Shown here: piece after piece, positions 35,806 through 43,833 of the stretch
Numbering within the stretch: position 1 is the first letter of the stretch
Layout of the letters: every line of letters begins with the position of its first letter
Source: Variovorax sp. 54
Lineage (GTDB): Bacteria; Pseudomonadota; Gammaproteobacteria; Burkholderiales; Burkholderiaceae_C
Assembly (NCBI RefSeq): GCF_002754375.1
Contig: NZ_PEFF01000001.1
Span: 4,853,501-4,917,500, forward strand
Length of the DNA: 64,000 nucleotides
Direction of reading: 5' to 3'
The notes under the pieces: model-generated
What the model saw: only the letters and a program-made list of their open reading frames with translations
The model's database searches: none
Told to the model about the DNA's origin: nothing
Program-made: the position numbers and the translations under genes

Positions 35806-36801
35806 TCAGTCTTCCCGCACCAGCCGGATGCCCACGAGCGTGTAGCGCGTGCCCGGCGCATTCCAGTTGCGGTAGGACGAGCGGGCGTAGAAAGCCCAGG
35901 TGTGCCAGGAGCCGCCGCGGCGCACCCGCACGGTGCCCGTGGCGGGGCCTTGGGGGTCGTCGACCGGTGTGCGCGCGTAGTATTCGTCGCCATGCCAGTC
36001 GGCCACCCATTCCCACGCATTGCCGTGCATGTCGTAGAGGCCCCAGGCGTTCGGCGCGAAGCTGCCGACCGGGGCGGTGAAGGCAAAACCGTCGTCGCCC
36101 GCGAGCGCCATCGCGCGCCAGCGCGGCCAATGGGCGGCGCTGCGCGTGTCGAACACATTGGCCCCGCGCAGCAGCGTGGCCGGCTCGTTCCCCGTGCTGT
36201 AGCGCGTGCGCGTGCCGGCGCGGCAGGCGTACTCCCACTCGGCCTCGGTCGGCAGGCGGTAGCGCCGGCCCTCCGTTTGGCTCAGCCATGCGGCCAGCGC
36301 CTGCGCGTCGTTCCAGCTCACGTTGACGACCGGGTGGTTGTCGTCCTGCGCGAAGCCCGGGTTGCGCCACGAGTAGCGCGGGTTGCGGCCTTCAAAAGCG
36401 TCGCCGCGCCGCGTGGTGGCGGGGTCGTAGTCGGCGCGCCAGCCGTAGCCGCCGGTGCCGTCGGCCACCGATTCGGGCACATGGCCCGAGGCCTCGAGAA
36501 AGCGGCGGAACTGGCCCACCGTCACCTCGTGCTGTCCCATCCAGAACGCCCGCGTGATGCGCACCTTGTGCACCGGCCCTTCGTCGGCCAGTTGGGTGAA
36601 GCGCTCCTTCGGCAACTCGGGGTAGTCGCGTGCCAACGCCTCGGGCGCCTCGTCGCTGCCCATGAGGAATTCGCCGGCCGGCAATCGCACGAAGGCCATG
36701 CCGAGGCTGTTGCGTTCCACCGTGAGCTCGCCGGCCCAGGCACCGCCGCAGGCGAGGCTGAATGCAAGGCCCAGGCTCCACAAGACGAGGCGTGGTGTCA
36801 T
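35806..36801 (-). CDS. Secreted SUMF1 (formylglycine-generating-enzyme-like) protein without the catalytic Cys pair
   Basis: A 331-residue protein with a Sec signal (MTPRLVLWSLGLAFSLACGG, cut near AWAGE) and one SUMF1 domain: RLPAGEFLMGSDEAPEAL, VTVGQFRRFLEASG, NHPVVNVSWNDAQALAAWLS, RLPTEAEWEYACRAGT, NAWGLYDMHGNAWEWVADW and RRGGSWHTW. Active formylglycine enzymes carry two Cys in the C-terminal region after the GGSW block. Here that stretch (HTWAFYARSSYRNWN) has none, so it is probably not a sulfatase activase. It lies between the DGPF operon and the sigma gene, divergent from the latter. Confidence 0.87.
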   Translation of the reverse strand: MTPRLVLWSLGLAFSLACGGAWAGELTVERNSLGMAFVRLPAGEFLMGSDEAPEALARDYPELPKERFTQLADEGPVHKVRITRAFWMGQHEVTVGQFRRFLEASGHVPESVADGTGGYGWRADYDPATTRRGDAFEGRNPRYSWRNPGFAQDDNHPVVNVSWNDAQALAAWLSQTEGRRYRLPTEAEWEYACRAGTRTRYSTGNEPATLLRGANVFDTRSAAHWPRWRAMALAGDDGFAFTAPVGSFAPNAWGLYDMHGNAWEWVADWHGDEYYARTPVDDPQGPATGTVRVRRGGSWHTWAFYARSSYRNWNAPGTRYTLVGIRLVRED

Positions 36802-36850
36802 GGCTGCATGCTATCCGGCGCATCGATCGGAGGGGTCGCATGAGCGACGC

Positions 36851-36915
36851 GCCGGGCCGCCCCAAGCAAGCTCGCACCGCAGTGCGAAGCACGAAGGTAT
36901 GCCAATGAGCGACGG
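36851..36915 (+). repeat. Dispersed GCCGGGCCGCCCCAAG element, copy A
   Basis: It starts with GCCGGGCCGCCCCAAG (36851-36866), contains the hairpin TCGCAC-CGCA-GTGCGA (36872-36887), then CACGAAG (36890-36896) and ATGAGCGACGG (36905-36915). Copy B at 57795-57859 has the same flanks in the same order around a different hairpin. In copy A, GAAGG and the ATG supply the ribosome site and start codon of the sigma-factor gene. Confidence 0.75.
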
Positions 36916-38200
36916 TCGGGACCCTGCCGCCATCCACCGCGCCATCGAGGCGGTCTGGCGCATCGAGTCCGCGAAGATCATCGCCACGCTCGCGCGCAAG
37001 GTGCGCGACGTGGGCCTGGCCGAAGAGCTGGCGCAGGACGCGCTGGTGGCCGCGCTCGAGCAATGGCCCGTCGAGGGCCTGCCCGACAACCCCGCCGCCT
37101 GGCTCACGCAGGTGGCCAAGCACCGCGCCCTCGACCGCCTGCGCCACGTGCAGCTGGCCGAGCGCAAGGCGCCCGAGATCGGCCGCGAACTCGACGCGCT
37201 GCACACCATGGCCCAGGCCGACTTTGCGCAGGCAGTCGATGCAGCACTCGATGACGACATCGGCGACGACCTGCTGCGCCTGGTGTTCACCGCCTGCCAC
37301 CCCGTGCTCTCGACCGAGGCGCGCGTGGCGCTCACCTTGCGGCTGATGGGCGGCCTGACGACCGATGAGATCGCGCGCGCCTTTCTCGTGCCCGAAGCCA
37401 CCGTCGCGCAGCGCATCGTGCGCGCCAAGCGCACGCTGGCCGAGGCGTGCGTGCCTTTCGAGGTGCCGCGTCGCCACGAGCTCGAAGCCCGGCTGGCCTC
37501 GGTGCTCGAGGTGGTCTACCTGATCTTCAACGAGGGCTACTCGGCCACCGCTGGCGACGACTGGATGCGCCCCACGCTGTGCGACGAGGCCCTGCGCCTG
37601 GGCCGCATCGTGGCCGAGCTGGTGCCCGGCGAAGCCGAGGTGCACGGGCTGGTCGCGCTGATGGAAATCCAGGCCTCGCGCACCGTCGCGCGCGTCGGCG
37701 CCTCGGGCGAGCCGGTGCTGCTGCTCGACCAGAACCGCGCGCGCTGGGACCCGCTGTTGATCCGCCGCGGTTTGGCGGCGCTGTCGCGTGCCGAATCGTT
37801 GGGCGGCGCGCTCGGCCCCTACGCATTGCAGGCCGCCATCGCCGCCTGCCACGCCCGCGCGCGTACCGCGGGCGAGACCGACTGGGCGCGCATCGCGTCG
37901 CTGTACGACGCGCTGGCCGCGCTGTCGCCGTCGCCCGTCGTCGAGCTGAACCGCGCGGTCGCGCTGTCGATGGCCTTCGGGCCGGCGGCCGGGCTGGAGG
38001 TGGTCAATGCGCTGAGGGACGAGCCTGCGCTGAAGGGCTACCACCTGCTGCCGACCGTGCGCGGCGACCTGCTCTTCAAGCTAGGCCGCCACGACGAGGC
38101 GCGCCGGGAGTTCGAGCGCGCCGCCTCGCTCACGCGCAACACGCGCGAGCAGGCGTTGCTGCGCGCGCGTGCCGACGCCTGCGGCGGCAACAAACCCTAG
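36905..38200 (+). CDS. ECF42-type RNA polymerase sigma factor with C-terminal TPR-like extension
   Basis: A 431-residue sigma-70 family protein. Region 2 is residues ~10-80 (KVRDVGLAEELAQDALVAALEQW, PAAWLTQVAKHRALDRLR) and region 4 is ~110-170 (LRLMGGLTTDEIARAFLVPE, QRIVRAKRTL). The long C-terminal half, from EVVYLIFNEGYSA on, is the helical/TPR-like extension that defines ECF41/ECF42-like factors and is required for activity in the group. No anti-sigma gene is present, as expected for ECF42. The ATG at 36905 has GAAGG 7 bases upstream; the ATG at 36899 is too close to it. Likely targets are the two DGPF genes behind TGTCGA-N17-CGAC. Its TAG stop is shared with the convergent deaminase (CTAG). 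Confidence 0.88.
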   Translation: MSDGRDPAAIHRAIEAVWRIESAKIIATLARKVRDVGLAEELAQDALVAALEQWPVEGLPDNPAAWLTQVAKHRALDRLRHVQLAERKAPEIGRELDALHTMAQADFAQAVDAALDDDIGDDLLRLVFTACHPVLSTEARVALTLRLMGGLTTDEIARAFLVPEATVAQRIVRAKRTLAEACVPFEVPRRHELEARLASVLEVVYLIFNEGYSATAGDDWMRPTLCDEALRLGRIVAELVPGEAEVHGLVALMEIQASRTVARVGASGEPVLLLDQNRARWDPLLIRRGLAALSRAESLGGALGPYALQAAIAACHARARTAGETDWARIASLYDALAALSPSPVVELNRAVALSMAFGPAAGLEVVNALRDEPALKGYHLLPTVRGDLLFKLGRHDEARREFERAASLTRNTREQALLRARADACGGNKP

Positions 38201-38673
38201 CGCGACTCCCAGAACCCCCGGTGGGTGGCGATCATCTCGTCGGCCACTTCGGGCACGGGGCCGATCACCTCGACGGGCTTCTGCCCGCGCGCGAAGACCT
38301 CGCGACAGGGCAGGCTCAGCGTCGGGTTCTCGGGGTGGTCGCCGGTGAGTGCGAGCAGCGCGGATTCTTCCGCGCCGTACACGATGCGTCCGATGTTGGC
38401 CCAGTAGCTCGTGCCCGCGCACATGGCGCAGGGCTCGAAGGTGGTCACCAGCGTGCACTGCCACAGGTACTCGGCCGGCCAGTTCTGCGCCGCATGGCGC
38501 GCGAGCGTGGCCTCCGCGTGATGCACCGTGTCGATGTTGCCCTGCTCGGCGAGGATGGTCTCGCCGTCGGGGGCGACGAGCACGGCGCCGAAGGGGTGGC
38601 GGCCCATGGCCATGACGCGTCGCGCCACGGCGTCGGCGCGACGCAGCGCGCGGGTGATCTGTTCGGGAGTCAT
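38197..38673 (-). CDS. Zinc-dependent nucleoside/nucleobase deaminase
   Basis: A 158-residue cytidine/deoxycytidylate-deaminase-fold protein: zinc motifs HAEATLARH and EPCAMCAGTSYWANIG (H-A-E and P-C-x-x-C), plus GRIVYGAEESALL. It resembles guanine/cytosine deaminases and tRNA adenosine deaminases, so the substrate is uncertain. It is last in the NMT1-type ABC operon, 11 bases after the permease region on the same strand but upstream of it in map order, so co-transcription requires reading from the transporter promoter through to it. Its stop shares CTAG with the sigma gene. Confidence 0.85.
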   Translation of the reverse strand: MTPEQITRALRRADAVARRVMAMGRHPFGAVLVAPDGETILAEQGNIDTVHHAEATLARHAAQNWPAEYLWQCTLVTTFEPCAMCAGTSYWANIGRIVYGAEESALLALTGDHPENPTLSLPCREVFARGQKPVEVIGPVPEVADEMIATHRGFWESR

Positions 38674-38684
38674 GCCCCCATTAT

Positions 38685-39455
38685 TTATGCGTTCTGCGAG
38701 CCGCGATGCGCCCAGCCGGTGGTGTGCTTCTCGATCAGGCTGAAGAGTTCGTACATGACCATCGCCATCGCGCCCACCACCATCAGGCCCGCGAAGGCCA
38801 GGCCCATCTGCATGGCCGAGCCGGCCGAGATCAGCAGGTAGCCGATGCCCTCGTTGGCCGCCGTCATCTCCGACACCGTGGTGCCGACAAACGCCAGCGT
38901 GATCGCCACCTTCAGCGAGCCGAAGAAGTAGGGCATGGAGCGCGGCAGGCCGATCTTGATGAGCACGTCCCAGCGCTTGGCGCCCAGCACGCGCAGCACG
39001 TCTTCCAGCTCAGGTTCGAGCGTGGCCAGGCCGGTCGCGATGTTCACCATGATCGGGAAGAAGCTGATCAAGAACGCCGTGAGAATCGCCGGCCCGATGC
39101 CGATGCCGAACCACACGACCAAAATCGGCACGAAGGCCGCCTTGGGCAGTGCGTTGAAGGCCGTCATGAGCGGGTAGATCGCCGCATAGGCCAGGCGCGA
39201 GCTGCCGATCACGAAGCCCATGAGCACGCCCACCACGATCGCCAGGCCGAAGCCCGCCATCGTGACCCAGTAGGTGCGCCACGCGTGGCCCGCGATGATG
39301 GCCTTGAACTCCCAGAACTGCTCCCAGATGCGCAGCGGGCTCGGAAAGATGAAGTCCGACACGCCGAAGCCCGCGCAGATCACCTGCCACAGCAGGAGCA
39401 CCGCCACGAGCAGCAGCCAGGGCGACCAGCGTTCGAGTTGTTTGCTGTTGTTCAT
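38685..39455 (-). CDS. ABC transporter permease (NitT/TauT type)
   Basis: A 256-residue inner-membrane permease with about six helices and the EAA-type loop (ELEDVLRVLGAKRWDVLIKIGLP). It matches the nitrate/taurine/sulfonate and NMT1-type pyrimidine transporter class. It follows the ATPase gene (39467) by 11 bases and is followed by the deaminase gene 11 bases on. Substrate is not deducible from the permease. Confidence 0.92.
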   Translation of the reverse strand: MNNSKQLERWSPWLLLVAVLLLWQVICAGFGVSDFIFPSPLRIWEQFWEFKAIIAGHAWRTYWVTMAGFGLAIVVGVLMGFVIGSSRLAYAAIYPLMTAFNALPKAAFVPILVVWFGIGIGPAILTAFLISFFPIMVNIATGLATLEPELEDVLRVLGAKRWDVLIKIGLPRSMPYFFGSLKVAITLAFVGTTVSEMTAANEGIGYLLISAGSAMQMGLAFAGLMVVGAMAMVMYELFSLIEKHTTGWAHRGSQNA

Positions 39456-39466
39456 TTGCCGCCTCC

Positions 39467-40321
39467 TCAGTGCGTGGCCGCCGCAGCGGAGGTGGCGGCG
39501 TTGCCGCGGATCGCGCCGATGTGGCTGCGCAGTTCGAGCACGATGTCGGTGAACTCCTTGGTGTAGGTCAGCTCCAGCTCGCGCGGGCGCGGCAGGTCGA
39601 TCTCGCGCTTCACCACGAAGCGCCCGGGGCTCTTGCTCATCACGTACACCGTGTCGGCCAGGAACACCGATTCACGCAGGTCGTGCGTGACCAGGATCAC
39701 GTTGAACTGCTGCTCGGTCCAGAGGTCGCGCAGGATGCACCACAGCTCTTCGCGCGTGAACGCGTCGAGTGCGCCGAAGGGCTCGTCGAGCAGCAGCATC
39801 TTGGGTTCGTGGATGAGCGCGCGGCAGATGCTCGCGCGCTGCTGCATGCCGCCCGAAAGCTGCCACGGAAACTTGTCTTCGTAGCCGCCCAGGCCCACCT
39901 TTTGCAGCAGGCGGCGGGCGCGCTCGACGTACTCCTTGCGCTTGGCCTTGAAGTTCGAGCGGTAGGGCTCGACGATTTCCAGCGGCAGCAGCACGTTGTC
40001 GACCGTGGTGCGCCACGGCAGCAGCGAGGGCGCCTGGAAGGCCATGCCCGAGATCTTCAGCGGCCCGGTCACGGGCTGGCCGTCGATGCGGATCTTGCCC
40101 ATCGAGGGCATCTTCAGCCCCGTGGTGAGCTTCATGAAGGTCGACTTGCCGCAGCCCGAGGGGCCGACGATGGCGATGAACTCGCCGCGCGTCACCTTCA
40201 GGTCGATGGCCTCGACCGCGAAGTGGTTGGCGCGCAGCAGCTCTTCGTTGTAGGCGAGCCAGACGTCCTGGAAATCGACGAAGGGGGCGGCTGCGTCGGG
40301 TGTCGTTGCGCCGGCCGCCAT
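39467..40321 (-). CDS. ABC transporter ATP-binding protein (NitT/TauT type)
   Basis: A 284-residue ATPase: Walker A GPSGCGKST, Q-loop MAFQAPSLLPWRT, signature LSGGMQQRASICRAL, Walker B MLLLDEPFGALD, H-loop LVTHD. It overlaps the stop of the substrate-binding protein gene by one base (TGATG), showing coupling. The long open frame extending upstream is only a shadow of that gene. The C-terminal tail after RGNAATSAA is Ala rich. Confidence 0.94.
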   Translation of the reverse strand: MAAGATTPDAAAPFVDFQDVWLAYNEELLRANHFAVEAIDLKVTRGEFIAIVGPSGCGKSTFMKLTTGLKMPSMGKIRIDGQPVTGPLKISGMAFQAPSLLPWRTTVDNVLLPLEIVEPYRSNFKAKRKEYVERARRLLQKVGLGGYEDKFPWQLSGGMQQRASICRALIHEPKMLLLDEPFGALDAFTREELWCILRDLWTEQQFNVILVTHDLRESVFLADTVYVMSKSPGRFVVKREIDLPRPRELELTYTKEFTDIVLELRSHIGAIRGNAATSAAAATH

Positions 40322-41355
40322 CACTTGCGCAGGATTCCGCTGAGCTCGGCCGCGGGCGGGAGCATGGCCGCGGTCCACACGGCGTCGGGGCTCACGCGCG
40401 TCTTGGTGTTGAAGGCGTCCGACACCTGCGAGGCCATGAGCGACATGCGGCCCGCATTGACGGCGCCGAAGCCTTCGCTGCGCGCGTCGGCGCTGTTGAT
40501 GACGGTGTCGATGGCCAGCTGCAGGCGGCGCGTCTCGAGCTTGCTGTCGATGATGCCGTCGCGCGCCTTCACCGACTCGATGGCCACGGCCGGGTTGGCG
40601 ATGACTTCCTTCGCGCCCTTGGCAAAGGCCGACAGGAACTTCTTCACTGCCGCCGGGTTGTCCTTGAGCAGCTTGGGCGACGCGATGATCACGTTGCCGT
40701 ACAGCTTCACGCCGTAGTCGGGGTAGGGCAGGATCACCACGTCGGCCGCCTTGGCGCCGCGCGCTTCCAGGTTGAGCAGCGAGGTGAAGGTGAAGCCCGT
40801 GATGGCGTCGATGTCGCCGCGCACCAGCATGGTCTCGCGCAGCGTCGGGTCCATGGCGGTCCAGTTCACGGCGCCGATGTTGTTGGCCTTGGCAAAGATC
40901 GGGAACGCGCGGCGGCCCGCATCGAACACCGGCGCGCCGAGCTTCTTGCCGGCGAGGTCGGCCGGCTTGGTGATGCCGCTCTTCTTGAGCGCCATGACCG
41001 AGGCCGGCGTGTTGTTGTAGACCATCATCACGGCGACCGGCTTGTTCGGGCTGTCGGGGTTGTTGGCGTGGAACTCCATCAGCGCCGCGAGGTCGGCAAA
41101 GCCCATGTCGTAGGCGCCCGAGGCCACGCGCGTCACGGTGCCGCCCGAGCCGTTGCCGGCGTCGATGGTCACGTCCAGCCCAGCGGCCTTGAAGTAGCCC
41201 TTGGCCGCGGGGTGCAGGAACAGCGCGGCCGGTCCTTCGAAACGCCAGTCGAGCTGGAACTTGATCGGCGTCGGGCTCTGGGCAAAGGCCGAAGACAGGC
41301 CGAAGCTGAGGGCCGAGGCGGCGAGGAAGGACTGGAGCAGGTGACGCTTGTTCAT
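40321..41355 (-). CDS. ABC substrate-binding protein, NMT1/THI5-like
   Basis: A 344-residue periplasmic binding protein with a Sec signal (MNKRHLLQSFLAASALSFGL, cut near AFAQ). The mature start FQLDWRFEGPAALFLHPAAK and YDMGFADLAALMEF match the NMT1/THI5-like family, which binds pyrimidine precursors, riboflavin or aromatic sulfonates. With a nucleoside deaminase in the same operon, a nucleobase or pyrimidine ligand is the best guess (inference). The ATG at 41355 is chosen for its signal peptide. A hairpin with a 4-base loop (41371-41388) lies in the leader. Confidence 0.9.
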   Translation of the reverse strand: MNKRHLLQSFLAASALSFGLSSAFAQSPTPIKFQLDWRFEGPAALFLHPAAKGYFKAAGLDVTIDAGNGSGGTVTRVASGAYDMGFADLAALMEFHANNPDSPNKPVAVMMVYNNTPASVMALKKSGITKPADLAGKKLGAPVFDAGRRAFPIFAKANNIGAVNWTAMDPTLRETMLVRGDIDAITGFTFTSLLNLEARGAKAADVVILPYPDYGVKLYGNVIIASPKLLKDNPAAVKKFLSAFAKGAKEVIANPAVAIESVKARDGIIDSKLETRRLQLAIDTVINSADARSEGFGAVNAGRMSLMASQVSDAFNTKTRVSPDAVWTAAMLPPAAELSGILRK

Positions 41356-41370
41356 GAAGGTTCCGAAATG

Positions 41371-41388
41371 TGAATGCTTCGGCATTCA
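41371..41388. other. Hairpin in the leader of the NMT1-type ABC operon
   Basis: TGAATGC and GCATTCA form a perfect 7-bp stem closing a 4-base loop (TTCG on the plus strand, CGAA in the mRNA of the minus-strand operon). It ends 15 bases upstream of the start codon, close enough to affect ribosome access or mRNA stability. Confidence 0.5.
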
Positions 41389-41509
41389 AGCAAAAACGGT
41401 GCCCGCACGCGATTGGTGCGAACCCTTCCGGTGAATCACCGAGGTGCGCGGCCCGCCCAAGGCGTGTGCGGCGTGCACCGCACCTGGGAATTCGAGCCTT
41501 GGACTGTCG

Positions 41510-42508
41510 TCAGAGCGTCGCGCCGATCTTGCGCAGCTCGGCGATCTGCGGCGCCTTGGGCAGCCAGACCTTGTCGAACTCGGCGATGACCGGCGCGGGG
41601 TTGTAGTTGCTGGCGCTCTTGAACGCGATGCCGCTGGCCTTGAACTTGTCGATCAGGCCCAGCTCGGTGGTCACGATGTCCTTGATCTGCGCGTCGAGCT
41701 GCTGCTTCACGAGGTCGGTGATGAGCGCCTTGTCTTTCGCGTCGAGCGTCTGCCAGATGCGGCCCGACACCAGCGGTGCGAAGGGCATGAACAGCGCGTT
41801 CATCGGCAGCAGCGTTTTCGAGACGCGGTCGAAGCGCTGGTTCCACGAGAACTCGATGTCGGCTTCGAGCCCGTCGACCTGGCCGTTGGACATGGCGTCG
41901 AACACGCCCGGCGTGGGAATCGGCGTGGGCGCGGCGCCCAACAGTTGGTAGAAGTCGCGGTACACCGGCGTGGGGTTGATGCGCAGCTTCATGCCCTTCA
42001 GGTCGGTGGGCGAGGCGATGTCCTTGGTCGCGAACACCACGCGCATGCCGGTGATGCCCCAGCCCAGGCCGATGGTGCCGGTCTCGCGCGGCAGCACATC
42101 GAGCAGCTTGAGCGCCGCGGGCGTGCGCACGAGCGAGGCGACGTTGGTGGTCGAGCGCACGAGGTAGGGCGCGTTGATGGCCGCCACGCTCGCCACGCGC
42201 GAGCCGAGTTCCGCGGCTTGAATCCAGCCCATATCGAGCGCGCCCGACTGCAGCTGCTGCATCATGGCCGACTCGTTGCCGAGCTGGCCCGAGTGAAACA
42301 CCGTGGCGCTCAGGCGGCCGTCGGTGGCCTTCTTCAGCGCCTCGCCGAAGCTCACTGCGGCGCGGTTCCACGAATGCCCCGCGGGCGTGATGAGGCCCAG
42401 GCGGAATTCCTTGGCGGCGGCGGCACGCGACACGGTGCCGAAGAGGGCGGTCGATGCGGCAGCGGTGCCGGCGGCGGCCTGGACGAACTGGCGGCGGGAG
42501 AGGGGCAT
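41510..42508 (-). CDS. TRAP transporter substrate-binding protein (DctP family)
   Basis: A 332-residue periplasmic binding protein with a twin-Arg signal (MPLSRRQFVQAAAGTAAAS, cut near SRAAAA). DctP blocks: GLITPAGHSWNRAAVSFGEALKK, the conserved Arg region MKLRINPTPVYRDF, and FDAMSNGQVDGLEAD. It binds a carboxylate ligand through the Arg. First in map order of a DctP-DctM-DctQ-DapA set on the minus strand, but last in transcription (DapA is upstream). Confidence 0.92.
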   Translation of the reverse strand: MPLSRRQFVQAAAGTAAASTALFGTVSRAAAAKEFRLGLITPAGHSWNRAAVSFGEALKKATDGRLSATVFHSGQLGNESAMMQQLQSGALDMGWIQAAELGSRVASVAAINAPYLVRSTTNVASLVRTPAALKLLDVLPRETGTIGLGWGITGMRVVFATKDIASPTDLKGMKLRINPTPVYRDFYQLLGAAPTPIPTPGVFDAMSNGQVDGLEADIEFSWNQRFDRVSKTLLPMNALFMPFAPLVSGRIWQTLDAKDKALITDLVKQQLDAQIKDIVTTELGLIDKFKASGIAFKSASNYNPAPVIAEFDKVWLPKAPQIAELRKIGATL

Positions 42509-42566
42509 GCGAAGCTCCGGTTGGGTGAGGTGAAGTGAAGGAACGGGAAAGAGAGCGGATCAGCGC

Positions 42567-43832
42567 TTACTTGATGAGCGCGAGAGAAAGACTCGGGAAC
42601 AGCGACAGCAGCACCAGCGCCGCGCAGCAGATCAGGAAGAAGGGCAGCGTGACGATGAACATCTTTCCGGGCTTGGCGCCTGTCACCGCCGACGCCACGA
42701 AGAAGCTCAGCCCCACCGGCGGCGTCATCAGCCCGAGCACGAGGTTGATGACCACCACCACGCCGAAGTGGCGCGGGTCGATGCCGTAGATTTCCGTCGC
42801 AATGGGCAACAGGATCGGCACGGTCATGATCAGGCCGGGAATGCCGTCGATCACGGTGCCGATCACCAGCAGGATCACGTTCACCAGCAGCAGGAAGGCG
42901 ATCGGGTCTTTTGCCACGGTCTGTATCCATGCGGCGGTGGCCTGCGGCACCTTGCCGTAGATGAGCAGCCACGAGAACACCGCGGCCGCCGCCACCAGGA
43001 ACAGCACCACCGCCGAGTAGATCGCCGACTTCAGCAGGATCTGCGGAATCATCGCGAAGCGGAATTCCTTGGTCACGTAGCGGCCCACCAGCACCGCGGC
43101 CACCGCGCCCACCGCCGCCGATTCGGTGGGGTTGGCCAGCCCGCCGAGGATCGAGCCGACGATCACGATGGGAATGAGCAGCGTCGGGCAGGCCGTGAGG
43201 ATCGTGTGCAGCCGCTGTTTGACGGTGCGCTTCTCGGTGCGCGGGTAGTTGTAGATCAGGCCCATGCAGGCGATGACGATGAAGAACAGCACCGTGAGGA
43301 TCACGCCGGGGATGATCCCCGCGATGAGCATGTCGCCCACCGCCACCTGCGCGAGCACGCTGTACACCACGAACATCACCGAGGGCGGAATGATCGGGCC
43401 GAGCATGCCGCCGTACACCGTGATGCCGGCCGCGAAGGTCTTGTCGTAGCCCTGCTTCTCCATCTCGGGCACCATGATCTGGCTCATGATCGCCACCTGC
43501 GCGGTGGCCGAGCCGATGATCGACGACACCAGCATGTTCGCCAGGATGTTCACGTAGGCCAGGCCGCCTTTCACCGAGCCGATGAAGGCCAGCGCCAGGT
43601 CGACCAGCCGCTTCGTGATGCCGCCGCCGTTCATGATTTCGCCGATCAAAATGAACAGCGGAATCGCAATGAGGCTGTAGCTGTCGACGCCGCCGAACAT
43701 CTGCACCGGGAACGACTGGAACAGCACCGTGTCGCCCGAGTTGAGGATGTAGACGATGCCCGACAGGCACAGGCAGGCACCGATCGGCACGCCGACCAGC
43801 ATGATCAGCAGGAAAAAGGCAGAGGTCAGCAT
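42567..43832 (-). CDS. TRAP transporter large permease (DctM family)
   Basis: A 421-residue membrane protein with about twelve helices, the transport subunit of a TRAP system (GVPIGACLCLSGIVYILN start, ADMLIAGIIPGVILTVLFF-like segment, and LGLMTPPVGLSFFVASAV near the end). It starts one base before the DctQ stop region and so is closely coupled to it. Works with the DctP protein at 41510. Confidence 0.94.
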   Translation of the reverse strand: MLTSAFFLLIMLVGVPIGACLCLSGIVYILNSGDTVLFQSFPVQMFGGVDSYSLIAIPLFILIGEIMNGGGITKRLVDLALAFIGSVKGGLAYVNILANMLVSSIIGSATAQVAIMSQIMVPEMEKQGYDKTFAAGITVYGGMLGPIIPPSVMFVVYSVLAQVAVGDMLIAGIIPGVILTVLFFIVIACMGLIYNYPRTEKRTVKQRLHTILTACPTLLIPIVIVGSILGGLANPTESAAVGAVAAVLVGRYVTKEFRFAMIPQILLKSAIYSAVVLFLVAAAAVFSWLLIYGKVPQATAAWIQTVAKDPIAFLLLVNVILLVIGTVIDGIPGLIMTVPILLPIATEIYGIDPRHFGVVVVINLVLGLMTPPVGLSFFVASAVTGAKPGKMFIVTLPFFLICCAALVLLSLFPSLSLALIK

Positions 43833-43833
43833 T

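Noticed and set aside
35806..36801. Active formylglycine-generating enzyme
   Set aside because: The C-terminal stretch that should hold the two catalytic Cys has none, and no sulfatase gene is in the window.
39467..41389. 640-residue form of the ABC ATPase
   Set aside because: The extension is the out-of-frame shadow of the substrate-binding protein gene; the ATPase domain starts at 40321.
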